This document shows positions 1 through 9,584 of a DNA stretch of 64,000 nucleotides, one piece after another; the stretch's first letter is position 1, and every line of letters starts with the position of its first letter. The notes under the pieces are model-generated. The model was not told the origin of the DNA and made no database searches. It saw nothing but the letters and a program-made list of their open reading frames with translations. A program made the position numbers and the translations under genes. This DNA is from Herbaspirillum sp. GW103 (GTDB taxonomy: Bacteria; Pseudomonadota; Gammaproteobacteria; Burkholderiales; Burkholderiaceae_D), in assembly GCF_000261365.1 (NCBI RefSeq), contig NZ_AJVC01000003.1, forward strand, positions 744,001-808,000, written 5' to 3'.

Positions 1-657
1 GTCATGGAGAACACGACCCGCGCCGTCGTCGTGCCCGCCAGCATCGGCTGGAGCGATGTGGGCTCATGGAGCGCGCTGCATGAAGTGCTGCCGGCCGATG
101 ACGATGGCAACGTGGTACGTGGCGACGTGCACCTGAACCAGGTGAAGAACACCATGGTGCGTGCGGAGAGTCGTCTGGTCGCGGTGCTGGGCGTGGAAGA
201 TCTGGTGGTGGTGGAAACGGATGATGCCGTGCTGGTGGCTCATCGCGACAAGGTCCAGGACGTCAAGGTCTTCGTCGACAAGTTGAAGCAAGCCAAGCGA
301 ACCGAACACGTTCATCACAAACGCGTCTTCCGTCCCTGGGGCAGCTACGAGAGTGTCGACGCGGGCGAGCGCTTCCAGGTCAAGCGCATCATCGTCAAGC
401 CGGGCGAGAAGCTGTCGCTGCAGATGCACTACCATCGGGCAGAGCACTGGGTGGTGGTCAGCGGCTCGGCCCTGGTCACGCGTGGCGAGGAAGTGACCTT
501 GTTGAGCGAGAACGAATCGATCTATCTGCCCATCGGGGTCACCCATCGCCTGGAGAATCCGGGCAAGTTGCCGCTGCATCTGATCGAGGTACAGTCGGGC
601 AGCTATCTCGGCGAGGATGACATCGTGCGCTTTGACGACGTCTACAAGCGCGCCTGA
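1..657 (+). CDS. manC: Mannose-1-phosphate guanylyltransferase / mannose-6-phosphate isomerase, C-terminal part (5' truncated by window edge)
   Basis: Bifunctional ManC/AlgA-type enzyme that supplies GDP-mannose for polysaccharide synthesis in the cytoplasm. Only about the last 219 residues lie in the window, out of roughly 470-480 in the family. The frame is open to base 1, and the first in-frame ATG (base 4) is probably an internal methionine. What remains is the end of the nucleotidyltransferase domain, with the GWSDVGSW motif, followed by a cupin-type phosphomannose isomerase domain with [18 protein letters not shown], whose histidines are metal ligands in the family. The gene converges on the KDO operon and is followed by a strong terminator. 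The family call is firm; which glycan it serves is inference from the neighbours. Confidence 0.93.
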   Translation, partial: VMENTTRAVVVPASIGWSDVGSWSALHEVLPADDDGNVVRGDVHLNQVKNTMVRAESRLVAVLGVEDLVVVETDDAVLVAHRDKVQDVKVFVDKLKQAKRTEHVHHKRVFRPWGSYESVDAGERFQVKRIIVKPGEKLSLQMHYHRAEHWVVVSGSALVTRGEEVTLLSENESIYLPIGVTHRLENPGKLPLHLIEVQSGSYLGEDDIVRFDDVYKRA

Positions 658-684
658 GACTGCGAAGTCTCCATGAAAAAAGGA

Positions 685-711
685 AGGAGAGCTTGAGGCT
701 CTCCTTTTTTT
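685..711. terminator. Bidirectional rho-independent terminator between manC and the kpsS-like gene
   Basis: A GGAGAGC / GCTCTCC stem with a 5-nt loop is followed by a run of seven T on the plus strand. On the opposite strand a short T-rich tract also follows the stem, so the hairpin can serve both converging genes. Confidence 0.85.
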
Positions 712-729
712 ATTGCCGGGGCCGCTGTC

Positions 730-2100
730 TCAGACGTTGCCAATGCGTTGATGCGACGTTGCGTGCGCCGTGATGGCTGCCTTGCGGCTGCGGGCGTGCA
801 ATGCCAGCAGTCTTTCTGCCAGCGCCGGTCCGGCCTGGAGGCAGGCGGGATGCTTCCAGGTGCCTTTGACGAAAAGAGTCCGGTCCAGGGCATCAAGAAA
901 ATCGTCGATACGTGCGGACATCTGCTCATCCACACCTGCTGCCGCGCGCTGCACGGTTGCATCGAGCTGGTCCAGGCGCTTGACCACGAAGGCGATCTCC
1001 GGTTTGGAGTAGAACGATTCACCCAGTACCACCGTCGGCTTCTTGCGGCGAATCGCTTGCAGGCCCACCGATGAATTGATGACGAAGACCATGGTGGCGC
1101 GATCCAGCAGGAGTTCGACGTCGAACTTGCGCAGCCACAGGACATCCGGATATTTCTGGCGCAACTGGCTGTAGTCGTAGCGGCCCAGGTCTTCAGGATG
1201 CTCCTTGACGATGATGGGGTAGTCCGGTCCGCAGGTGCGGCGGATCGCGGCATGGACGGTTTCGAAGAACTCTTCCACCGAGTGCACCAGCTTCGAATTG
1301 AGCAGCACCTGGGTATCGTCGTGCACCTGGAGCGGGATGAAGGCAAACTGCGTCGGCAGCGTAGCCTCATCGTTGGCGATGGCGGCGCGCTGGCGCTTGA
1401 TCTTCCAGGTCTTGATCCGGCTGAAGCCCCGTTGCTCGGGATATTGCGCGTAGTAGGACAGGTTGGCGCGGTGCGCCAGCGCGATCGCAGCCAGTTGCGT
1501 ACGGGTCAGGGGGCGCAGGTGCAAGGAGGGCGCCGCCTTCTCTGCCGCCACGGCAGCTGTTTGCGATCGCGCCTGTGCCAGCACCGCGTCGAAGTCCATG
1601 GAGGCCAGTGTGGCCGAAGCGTTGACCCCGCCCAGGTCGGCCTGCAAGGTGTTGGCGAAGTAGCCGTTCTCCAGATAGACCACGGTAATGCCACGGCGAC
1701 GGCACAAGATGGTGATGATCTGTCCGATATGGTCCTGCCCGTTCCAGACCACGAACAGCTCGGGCTGTTGCTCGTCAAGGAAGCGATGTACATAGCGCGC
1801 CACCGTATTGACGCGACCATGCCATTCATTGAGGCTCCCGCCGTGCTTGGTCTGCATGAAGCCGACCATTTCCTTCACTTCGTCCGGGGAGAACAGGGTG
1901 CTGGCCTCCTCTTTGCTGCCATCGAGCGTTTCCAGATTGCGCGGGTAGAGCTGGTCGGTATTGGTGGCCAGCAGCTTGTGATCGTGGGGCAGGAAGTTCA
2001 GGTAGCGTACCTGATGACCATGGTGCTGCTCCAGGCAATTGCCGGTGCTGAGCATGAGCGGCACGAACATGTCGGCCAGGACGAAGATGGCGATTTTCAT
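730..2100 (-). CDS. KpsS-like capsule synthesis / Kdo-transferase family protein
   Basis: A 456-residue protein of the capsule-synthesis family (KpsS/KpsC/LipB type), whose known members transfer beta-Kdo from CMP-Kdo onto a lipid acceptor. Visible signs are a Rossmann-like start (MKIAIFVLAD), WNGQ near 119-122, LENGYF near 143-148, IPLQVHDDTQ near 254-263, KEHP near 299-302 and NSSVGLQA near 342-349. The last three are typical of this family. I chose ATG 2100 over an upstream ATG (2160) because the hydrophobic first strand begins there; no good ribosome site is visible. It is the last gene of the KDO operon, which fits use of the CMP-Kdo made by its neighbours. It could instead be a different GT-B transferase of the same fold. 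Confidence 0.75.
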   Translation of the reverse strand: MKIAIFVLADMFVPLMLSTGNCLEQHHGHQVRYLNFLPHDHKLLATNTDQLYPRNLETLDGSKEEASTLFSPDEVKEMVGFMQTKHGGSLNEWHGRVNTVARYVHRFLDEQQPELFVVWNGQDHIGQIITILCRRRGITVVYLENGYFANTLQADLGGVNASATLASMDFDAVLAQARSQTAAVAAEKAAPSLHLRPLTRTQLAAIALAHRANLSYYAQYPEQRGFSRIKTWKIKRQRAAIANDEATLPTQFAFIPLQVHDDTQVLLNSKLVHSVEEFFETVHAAIRRTCGPDYPIIVKEHPEDLGRYDYSQLRQKYPDVLWLRKFDVELLLDRATMVFVINSSVGLQAIRRKKPTVVLGESFYSKPEIAFVVKRLDQLDATVQRAAAGVDEQMSARIDDFLDALDRTLFVKGTWKHPACLQAGPALAERLLALHARSRKAAITAHATSHQRIGNV

Positions 2101-2111
2101 GGAGAGGTCGC

Positions 2112-2933
2112 TTAGTAATACTTGGAGTTGATGTCCGGTTTCTTGAAGCGTGCCTTGCACAGTCCCATCGCAACCCTGAAGCGATGTCCGGCCTTGGCCT
2201 TGTCACCGCGGAAGCAGATCGACCAGATCGACTTGAGCAGCCACGTCAGAATGGCCGGCAGCCCTTTGCGGCGGGTATCGACGAAGCTGGCCAAGGCCAT
2301 TTCTTCATTGTATTTTTTCTTGTAGCTGAAATGCTTGTTGAGATAGTCGATCTGGCCGGTTTCGACGACGGTCAGGCTACCAGCCTTGATGGCCAGGAAG
2401 CGCTTGGTCCATTCCTGATCTTCCGAAGCGAATACCTCTTCCCGGAACGGCAATTCACGCAGCAAGGCCGTCGGCGCGAAGCTGCACGAATTGGTCAGTC
2501 CGTTGACGCCGGTGAAGCTGGCATTGTTCACCTGCCGCACCAGCCAGGCCTGGGACTTGTTGGATATGACCGACCCGACACGATCGCCCTTGCTGGCCAG
2601 CTCGGCGAAGAAGCGCTCCATGACGTCCTGCTCACGCAACATCACGTGGGAGGAAATGATCAGTACGTTCTCCAGCGTGGCAGCCTGTACCCCCAGGTTG
2701 ATTGAGCGAGAGTAGTTGAAAGCTTGGCCCGATACATCCAGCCAGACATCTACCAGCGCACGCAGCGCCTCTGCCTGCCCCGGATCGGAGCCGCTATCGA
2801 CGGCCATGATGGCCGTTGGCGGGCAGGTTTGCATGCGCAGGCAGCCAATGACTTCTTCGACCAGGGGAAGACTGTTGAACGTGCGGATCAGCGCAAGGTA
2901 TTCCATAGGTTTTCTGTCGCCGGACGACTTCAT
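2112..2933 (-). CDS. Family 2 (GT-A) glycosyltransferase
   Basis: A 273-residue glycosyltransferase, expected to add a sugar from a nucleotide donor to a growing glycan on the cytoplasmic side of the inner membrane. The N-terminal half shows the GT-A pattern: an LIRTFNS start, VDSGSD at about 45-50, FNYSRSINLG at about 72-81, and an acidic EDQEW motif at about 171-175 that resembles the ED/W catalytic-base region. The C-terminal third is basic with a short hydrophobic segment (LLKSIWSICF), possibly membrane-associated. Its start codon overlaps the flippase stop (ATGA), which suggests translational coupling; a second ATG lies at 2906. The sugar specificity cannot be read from the sequence. Confidence 0.85.
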   Translation of the reverse strand: MKSSGDRKPMEYLALIRTFNSLPLVEEVIGCLRMQTCPPTAIMAVDSGSDPGQAEALRALVDVWLDVSGQAFNYSRSINLGVQAATLENVLIISSHVMLREQDVMERFFAELASKGDRVGSVISNKSQAWLVRQVNNASFTGVNGLTNSCSFAPTALLRELPFREEVFASEDQEWTKRFLAIKAGSLTVVETGQIDYLNKHFSYKKKYNEEMALASFVDTRRKGLPAILTWLLKSIWSICFRGDKAKAGHRFRVAMGLCKARFKKPDINSKYY

Positions 2934-4363
2934 TTTTTGAGGCGACGGAAGGCAAGCTGGATGAACTCGCCCGCTTCCCGCCGTTGGAAAAGTGCTACCG
3001 TGAGAGCCCAGAACAGGATGCCCCCGCCCACCAGCATGGCGAAGAGCAGATGGCCCGAATACTGCGGCAACTGCTTGCGGGCAAGCTGCAGCAACAGCGC
3101 CATGGCCAGTCCGCTGAGCGCCGATGGCATCAGGCTACTGAGGAAATCCCTAAACCTGATCGACAAGGCCTTGCCTGCCAGATAGAAGCCCGGTAGCGCC
3201 ATCATGATGGCAGCCACCAGATAGGCTATCGCCAGGCCCCGGGCACCATCGATCCAAGCGCCGGTGACATAGGCGACGATGTGCAGTGGGGTACCCACCA
3301 TGGACATGCGGAACAGCCAGTCGGATTTGCCCAGTGCCATCAGCACCGGGCTGGCGATGCTGGAAATGACCTGTACGTAGCCGACCATCGCAAGGAAGGT
3401 GAGGATGCCGCCCACCAGATACCACTTGGGACCCAGGAAGCTGTCGACGAACAGATCCGAGACGCCGGCCACGCCGAACATGATCGGGGCCGAAATGAAC
3501 GAAACGAGTTTCAGGGAGCGTAGCGTCAGCGCGGCCATGTAGGGCTTGTCATCCTGTCGTCGGCTCATCACGGGGAACAGCGAGCGTACCGCGACCCAGG
3601 AAATGTTCTGGACCGGAAACAGCATGAGCTTGTAGGCCAGCGAATAGTTGCCCAGTACGGTGATGCCGAGCATCTTGCCAACGATGAAGCTGTCTGCATT
3701 GCGGAAGAGGTAGCTGGCCAACTGATGACCGGCCATGGAACCGCTGAACTTGAAGACGCCGCGCAGTGCCTCCCTGTCAAATACCGCCTTGGGACGGAAG
3801 GGCGAGAACCACCACATCAGCACCGTGGTGCAAGCCGCCATCAGCAGCGCCTGCGCGATCAGGCTCCATACCCCCAGGCCACGGTAGGCCAGCACCAGGG
3901 CGATCACCAGGGCCATCAACGAGGAGGCGGACTCAATTCCGGCGACCAGCCGGAAGCGCGAAACGCGTTCCAGCAGCGCCTGGTGCACGGTCGAACTGGC
4001 CGCAATCGGGAACGACAACGACAGTATCCACAGCACTTCGGTCAGACGTGGTTCGTGGAACGTTCCTGCCAGCAAGGGGGCAGTTGCTAACAGCAAAACC
4101 ATCAGCAGAGTTCCGCCAGCCATGTTCAGCCAGAACACCGAGGAGGTATCGGCCTCGCTGATTTCGGCTTTCTGGATGATGGCCGCAGCGGTACCCATGT
4201 CGCGCAGCACGAAGGCCAGGTTGGTCGCCACCCCGGCCATGGCCATGAGACCATATTCGGAAGGGGCGATCAGCCGGGTCAACACAAACATGTTGACCAG
4301 CTGGGATACGATCTTGACGACCTGCGTCAGGGCAATCCAGCGGGCGTTGGCGGCGGCGCTCAC
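2930..4363 (-). CDS. Wzx/WzxC-type polysaccharide flippase
   Basis: A 477-residue multi-spanning membrane protein of the polysaccharide-export (MOP) superfamily, which flips lipid-linked oligosaccharide across the inner membrane. It shows about 12-14 hydrophobic segments throughout, the family-like N-terminus (VKIVSQLVNMFVLTRLIAPSEYG) and a conserved central NADSFIVGKMLG stretch. The open frame reaches back into kdsA, so I place the start at GTG 4363: it has AGGA a few bases upstream and leaves a 49-bp gap after kdsA. The downstream glycosyltransferase overlaps by 4 bp. It probably exports the repeat unit or glycan built by this operon; no wzy or wza is in the window. Confidence 0.85.
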   Translation of the reverse strand: MSAAANARWIALTQVVKIVSQLVNMFVLTRLIAPSEYGLMAMAGVATNLAFVLRDMGTAAAIIQKAEISEADTSSVFWLNMAGGTLLMVLLLATAPLLAGTFHEPRLTEVLWILSLSFPIAASSTVHQALLERVSRFRLVAGIESASSLMALVIALVLAYRGLGVWSLIAQALLMAACTTVLMWWFSPFRPKAVFDREALRGVFKFSGSMAGHQLASYLFRNADSFIVGKMLGITVLGNYSLAYKLMLFPVQNISWVAVRSLFPVMSRRQDDKPYMAALTLRSLKLVSFISAPIMFGVAGVSDLFVDSFLGPKWYLVGGILTFLAMVGYVQVISSIASPVLMALGKSDWLFRMSMVGTPLHIVAYVTGAWIDGARGLAIAYLVAAIMMALPGFYLAGKALSIRFRDFLSSLMPSALSGLAMALLLQLARKQLPQYSGHLLFAMLVGGGILFWALTVALFQRREAGEFIQLAFRRLKK

Positions 4364-4412
4364 GGGCGTCCTCGCAGTGCGGTCGGGTGCGTCTGGGGCG
4401 ATGCGGCCATGC

Positions 4413-5342
<930 letters not shown>

Positions 5343-6290
5343 TCACAGCCGCTTGGCATCCAGCAGCTTGAGTACGCCCACCACATGCTGCTGTTCGTTC
5401 AGCGCGACCAGGGCGGTGATGTTCAATTCCAGCATCTTGGCTTCGGCATCGACGAACATCTCGTTTTCCGACACGGTCTTGGGCGAGCTGTTCATCAGGT
5501 CGGCAGCGGTGATGTGATAGATGTCCTTGCGCGCGGCCAGGGCACGGCGCAAATCACCGTCGGTGATCACACCGCACAGCGCCTGGCGGTTGCCATCGGC
5601 GCTCACCAGCGCCATGCCCAGGCCGCCTTCGGTCATCTGGCTGATCACGTCGACGATGGCGGTATCGCGCATGACCCACGGCAACTGGGTGTGCATCACA
5701 TCCTTGACGCGGGTGAGCAGGCGCTTGCCCAGGCTGCCACCGGGATGGAAACGGGCGAAGTCGTTGGGCTTGAAATCGCGCTTTTCGATCAGCGCCACGG
5801 CCAGCGCATCGCCCATCACCAGCGTGGCGGTAGTGGAAGTGGTGGGCGCCAGGTTGTTGGGGCAGGCTTCGCGCGGCACCGAGACATCCAGCACCACGTC
5901 GGCGTTCTTGCCCAGCGTGGAAGCGCGCTTGCCGACGATGGCGATGATGCGCAGTCCGAAATGCTTCAGGGAGGGGATCAGGCGGATGACCTCTTCGGTC
6001 TCGCCGCTGTAGGAGATCAGGATGGCCGTATCGGCCTCGGTGAACATGCCCAGGTCGCCGTGATAGGCCTCGCCCGGATGCACGAAGAAGGAGGACGTCC
6101 CCGTGGAGGCGAGGGTGGCCGCGATCTTGCTGCCGATGATGCCGGACTTGCCCATGCCGGAGACGATCACGCGCCCCCGGGTGTGGTACATCAAGTCGAC
6201 GGCCTGCTCGAATTCATTGGCCAGGCGTTCGGCGATCATGTTCAAGGCTTGCGCCTGTTCGTGGAAGACCCGGATTCCGGTTGTTCTCAT
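5343..6290 (-). CDS. kdsD: D-arabinose-5-phosphate isomerase (KpsF/GutQ family)
   Basis: A 315-residue isomerase that converts ribulose-5-phosphate to arabinose-5-phosphate, the first step toward KDO. An N-terminal SIS domain shows SGMGKSG at about 44-50, HPGEAYHGDLG at about 71-81 and SYSGETEE at about 93-100. Two C-terminal CBS domains follow from about residue 208 to the end. The length matches KdsD/KpsF. It sits 27 bp after the kdsB-kdsC fusion and 90 bp before kdsA, so one transcript carries all the enzymes from ribulose-5-phosphate to CMP-KDO. The symbol kpsF would be equally fitting if the locus is capsular. Confidence 0.94.
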   Translation of the reverse strand: MRTTGIRVFHEQAQALNMIAERLANEFEQAVDLMYHTRGRVIVSGMGKSGIIGSKIAATLASTGTSSFFVHPGEAYHGDLGMFTEADTAILISYSGETEEVIRLIPSLKHFGLRIIAIVGKRASTLGKNADVVLDVSVPREACPNNLAPTTSTTATLVMGDALAVALIEKRDFKPNDFARFHPGGSLGKRLLTRVKDVMHTQLPWVMRDTAIVDVISQMTEGGLGMALVSADGNRQALCGVITDGDLRRALAARKDIYHITAADLMNSSPKTVSENEMFVDAEAKMLELNITALVALNEQQHVVGVLKLLDAKRL

Positions 6291-6317
6291 GCTGTGCTCA
6301 CTTTGTTGTAGGGCTGT

Positions 6318-7598
6318 TCACTGCGTCATGCGGCTCATGGCCTGGGCATAACCAGCGACGCTGTCATAGATGGCAGAACGGTTCTGCGCGTTCAATACGC
6401 TGTCGGAAAATTCACGGAAGGCACCGTGGCCGCCGGCCTTGGCCAGCACCACGCGAGCGTGACGTTTGACGTAATCCGGTGCGTCACCCACGGCCACCGG
6501 CCAGCCGCAGGCGGCAAAGCCGGGCAGGTCGATGCTGTCGTCGCCGATCATGGCGGTGGCGTGCGGGCCGACCTGATAGTGCTCCATGATGGCCCGGCAA
6601 GCTGCTGCCTTGTCCTTGGCACCGAGGTGGAACACGGTAATGCCCAGGTCCGCCAGACGGCGGCGCAGGGTGGCCGAGTCGCGCCCGGAAATGACGGCGA
6701 CGTTGACACCGGCTTCCTGCAGCATCTTGATGCCCATGCCATCGCGCACATGGAAACGCTTCAGACACTCGCCGCTGTCGTCGTACCAGATGCCGCCATC
6801 GGTAAGCACGCCATCGATGTCGGTGATGACCAGTCTGACATCGGCCAGGCTGCCGGCTTCGAGCGCCGGATCGGGCTGCCCGGACATGAGCGCGCGCACC
6901 CGCTCCAGGCAAGCCGGGGTATCGACGCCGGGAGCAGCGTGATCGACTTCGATCACCCGGATCTGCCAGCCGGCATCCATGATGCGCAGCTGTTCCAGCA
7001 TCTCGGCACCTTCCAGTTCGCTCGGCGGCAGGCCGGGGAAGGCGGCCAGCAGTTCGGCGCGATAGGCGTAGACGCCAATGTGCTTGAAATAGCGCGTCCT
7101 GCCGGTGGACTCGCGTTCGAACGGGATACGGGCACGGCTGAAATACAGGGCGTCGCCGGCGCGATTGCGCACCACCTTGACGGTATTGGGGTTCTCGGCC
7201 TCGCTTGCACTGATCGGGTGGCACAGCGTGCCAGCTTGTACCTGTGGTGCTGTCAGCATGGCCTGGAGCAGGCTGCGCAGGTGGGCCGGATTGACCAGCG
7301 GCTCGTCGCCCTGGACGTTCAGATAAAGGTCTGCCGGATGATGCTGCATGACCTCGCGCAGACGGTCGGTGCCCGAAGGGTGATCGGGCGAGGTCAGCAG
7401 GGCCTTGCCACCAAAGGAGCTCACGGCCGCCACAATACGCTCATCATCGGTGGCCACCACCACATCGGCCAGTTCATCGATGCTTTTGACGCGCTCGTAG
7501 ACGTGCTGGATCATGGGTTTGCCCAGGATGTCGGCCAGCGGTTTGCCCGGCAAGCGGCTGGAGCCGAATCGGGCGGGAATGACGGCGATACAGCGCAT
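6318..7598 (-). CDS. Bifunctional CMP-KDO synthetase / KDO-8-phosphate phosphatase (KdsB-KdsC fusion)
   Basis: A single 426-residue reading frame with two complete enzyme domains. Residues 1 to about 245 are KdsB (CTP:KDO cytidylyltransferase), with IPARFGSSRLPGKPL at 7-21 and QGDEPL at 96-101. Residues about 250-426 are KdsC, a HAD-family phosphatase with catalytic DIDGVLTD (aspartates 260 and 262), an ISGRDS motif and GDDSIDLP near 352-359. The domain order is the reverse of the reaction order, since the phosphatase acts before the synthetase. ATG 7598 begins the conserved KdsB start (MRCIAVIPARFG). It is the first gene of the KDO operon. Both active sites look intact, so I expect both activities. 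Confidence 0.92.
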   Translation of the reverse strand: MRCIAVIPARFGSSRLPGKPLADILGKPMIQHVYERVKSIDELADVVVATDDERIVAAVSSFGGKALLTSPDHPSGTDRLREVMQHHPADLYLNVQGDEPLVNPAHLRSLLQAMLTAPQVQAGTLCHPISASEAENPNTVKVVRNRAGDALYFSRARIPFERESTGRTRYFKHIGVYAYRAELLAAFPGLPPSELEGAEMLEQLRIMDAGWQIRVIEVDHAAPGVDTPACLERVRALMSGQPDPALEAGSLADVRLVITDIDGVLTDGGIWYDDSGECLKRFHVRDGMGIKMLQEAGVNVAVISGRDSATLRRRLADLGITVFHLGAKDKAAACRAIMEHYQVGPHATAMIGDDSIDLPGFAACGWPVAVGDAPDYVKRHARVVLAKAGGHGAFREFSDSVLNAQNRSAIYDSVAGYAQAMSRMTQ

Positions 7599-8335
7599 GG
7601 CGGGGCTCACGCGCAGATACCGCAATGCGCAGAGGCAATGCGGCCTGCCTGGGCAGCATCAAGCGCGCGACAAGGGGCAAGAAGACCAAGAGGAAGAAGA
7701 GGGCGAACCAGCGCGGCGATGAAGGCAATGCAGGTGATGCTCAGGAAGAGGGATGTCTCGGGCCAGTTCGATACCGTGGTCATGGAAGTGCTTTCAGATG
7801 AGAGGGAATGCCTTGCAGAAGCACCGGTCGCCGCCTTCATCGGGATTGCCGATGATGCCGCCCGGCCACCCGGATTCGATTGTTCAGGTCTCAGCCGCCT
7901 TCGCAACGACGCTCAAAGAACCCATGGGCCAAGCTCCCTGCATCGTTCTTCTGGTCCGGCGTGACGGCATTTGCTCTTATCATGAATCGAAGTCGGAGCC
8001 GCTTCCTCAGCGTGCCATCCCTGGGGTGCCACGGTGAGGAATTGTGATGCTTCGTGAAGCCAGCTGCACGGATCAGAAGCTGAACGAAAAGTTCCGTGAC
8101 GATTTTCCGATCGGAAATTTTTCGCCGCAATTACTCGCAGTTGCTGGCTTGTTCGGCAAATTTATCATATTGTTGCGCTGCACAGTCGTCTTTTGACGCA
8201 AAAAACCGTTGTGAAACGCTGCGAAGTTTTTGTTGTCTGTATGTGAAGTTTTTGACCTTCATGATGACAAGGCGACAAGATCGCGGCTGATGCAGATAAA
8301 AGCTTGATCAATGACCGATTTTGAAAGGAACATGG
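7599..8335. other. Gene-free divergent region between the KDO operon and the acetyltransferase gene
   Basis: About 740 bp with no convincing gene. The 8.0-8.3 kb part is AT-rich against a GC-rich background and should hold the promoter of the acetyltransferase gene; the promoter of the KDO operon should lie in the 7.6-7.9 kb part. A possible 58-residue hydrophobic peptide (minus strand, 7607-7783) has no ribosome site and is not called. Three similar TGYGAA-type words lie at 8210, 8220 and 8242. Confidence 0.5.
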
Positions 8336-8866
8336 ATGTCGCAGGATCCTGACTGGAGGGCTGATCTGGAGCGCTACAACCTGCGCCGCCCGTTCTTGAA
8401 AGAACAATCGATCTGGGCCATCTGGGTCTATCGCTGGGGGCGGCGCATCGAGGCCCGACCGGCCGGATGGGTGCGCAAGTTGCACAATGTGTTTTATTGG
8501 CCGGTATTTCGCCTCACTGAAACCGCATTCGGCATCAGCCTGCCGCGGGGTGCCAGGATTGGCCCCGGACTGCGGATCTGGCACTTCGGCAATATCTTCG
8601 TCAATGAACAGGCGGTCATCGGTGCACGTTGCACGCTGCGGCAGGGGGTGACCATCGGCAATCGCCATGCGGACGGGCCTTCGCCGGTCATTGGCGATGA
8701 TGTCGAACTGGGGGCCTATGCCCAGGTGCTCGGGGGGATTCATCTCGGAGATGGTTGCAAGATCGGGGCAATGTCGGTGGTATTGCACGACGTTCCCGCC
8801 GGAGCCACGGCAGTGGGGGCGCCCGCCAGGATCGTGGCAATGCCGTCGGCGGATTCGCCGGCATAA
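8336..8866 (+). CDS. Serine O-acetyltransferase-like hexapeptide acetyltransferase
   Basis: A 176-residue cytoplasmic acyltransferase with a short helical N-terminus and a left-handed beta-helix made of hexapeptide repeats. These run from about residue 70, through GARIGPGLRI, GARCTLRQGVTIG, GDDVELGAYAQVLG and GDGCKIGAMSVV, to the VGAPARIV end typical of the serine-acetyltransferase group. It is shorter than CysE (about 270) and lacks most of that enzyme's N-terminal helical domain. It may therefore acetylate serine or a sugar in polysaccharide synthesis. ATG 8336 has AAAGGAAC just upstream. It stands alone, divergent from the KDO operon and convergent with the PEP-CTERM gene. The substrate is unknown. 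Confidence 0.72.
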   Translation: MSQDPDWRADLERYNLRRPFLKEQSIWAIWVYRWGRRIEARPAGWVRKLHNVFYWPVFRLTETAFGISLPRGARIGPGLRIWHFGNIFVNEQAVIGARCTLRQGVTIGNRHADGPSPVIGDDVELGAYAQVLGGIHLGDGCKIGAMSVVLHDVPAGATAVGAPARIVAMPSADSPA

Positions 8867-8980
8867 GCGGTTTTTGGAATAAAGCTTCACCTGTCCGCAA
8901 GGGGGGGGCAATTGTGCAGGGGCAGTGGCTGCACATCCGGTAGCGCTACGCTGCCGGTCCCGCCTCGATATCGCAGACGT

Positions 8981-9016
8981 AAAAAAGCCCGAGCACTTTG
9001 TGCCCGGGCTTTTTTA
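8981..9016. terminator. Bidirectional terminator between the acetyltransferase and PEP-CTERM genes
   Basis: A hairpin with arms around GCCCG-GCAC and GTGC-CGGGC (one bulge on each side) is flanked by six A on the left and six T on the right, so it can end transcription from both converging genes. Confidence 0.85.
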
Positions 9017-9038
9017 TTCATATCGGCCGAATGGCGGC

Positions 9039-9584
9039 TCAGGCGGCAGTCATGCCCATGGGCATCGACAGCTTCTGTTCGCCACGGCGACGACGCCACG
9101 CCATCATGCCCACGAAGACCAGGCCGCCCAGCATCATGGCGGTGGTGGAGACTTCGGGGACCGACGAGGTCAGGGTCAGGTTGCCGCCGTAGGTGCCCTT
9201 GCCGGTGATGTTGAGCGAGTAGTTGCCGGCGCTCAGGCGCGAGGCGTCCACGCTGAAGGTGATGATGGTGTTCTTGCCCGCCGTGGAGCTCGATGACACG
9301 CCCGTGGCGATGGTCGCGTTGGTGGTGGTGTTGACCAGGTTATAGCTGGTCAGGCCGCCGCCATTGGTGGAAACGAAGGTCGCCGTCACCGCCGACGAGA
9401 TGTCGGTCAGGCTGGAGATGGTGAAGGTGTAGCTATCGGTAAAAGACTGGTTGGCCAGGTACTTGGGCGAGCTGATGGACGCGGTGCCACCGGTGGTGTC
9501 CAGTACGAAGGAGGTAGCGTGGGCCGCAGTGCCGGCCATCGACAGTGCCAGGGCAACTGCGGAAGTGGCGAGAAGTTTTTTCAT
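9039..9584 (-). CDS. FxDxF-type PEP-CTERM sorting domain protein
   Basis: A 181-residue secreted protein. It has a signal peptide (MKKLLATSAVALALSMAGTAAHA), then a Ser/Thr/Gly-rich beta-type body with an NQSFTDSYTF segment that resembles the FxDxF family. The C-terminal sorting signal runs from VPEVST through a hydrophobic helix to MMAWRRRR (about 141-167). PEP-CTERM proteins are handled by exosortase (EpsH/Xrt) systems and are often linked to exopolysaccharide and floc formation; no exosortase gene is in the window. A further 14 residues follow the basic stretch, longer than usual. ATG 9584 has AAGGATT about 8 bases upstream. The gene stands alone with an AT-rich upstream region. Confidence 0.85.
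   Translation of the reverse strand: MKKLLATSAVALALSMAGTAAHATSFVLDTTGGTASISSPKYLANQSFTDSYTFTISSLTDISSAVTATFVSTNGGGLTSYNLVNTTTNATIATGVSSSSTAGKNTIITFSVDASRLSAGNYSLNITGKGTYGGNLTLTSSVPEVSTTAMMLGGLVFVGMMAWRRRRGEQKLSMPMGMTAA

Noticed and set aside
7474..7728. 84-codon minus-strand frame with a hydrophobic start overlapping the start of the KdsB domain
   Set aside because: It overlaps the strongly conserved KdsB start by about 125 bp in another frame; the second half is Arg/His-rich shadow sequence.
7607..7783. Possible 58-residue hydrophobic peptide upstream of the kdsB-kdsC fusion
   Set aside because: No ribosome site, no family likeness and overlap with the expected promoter region.
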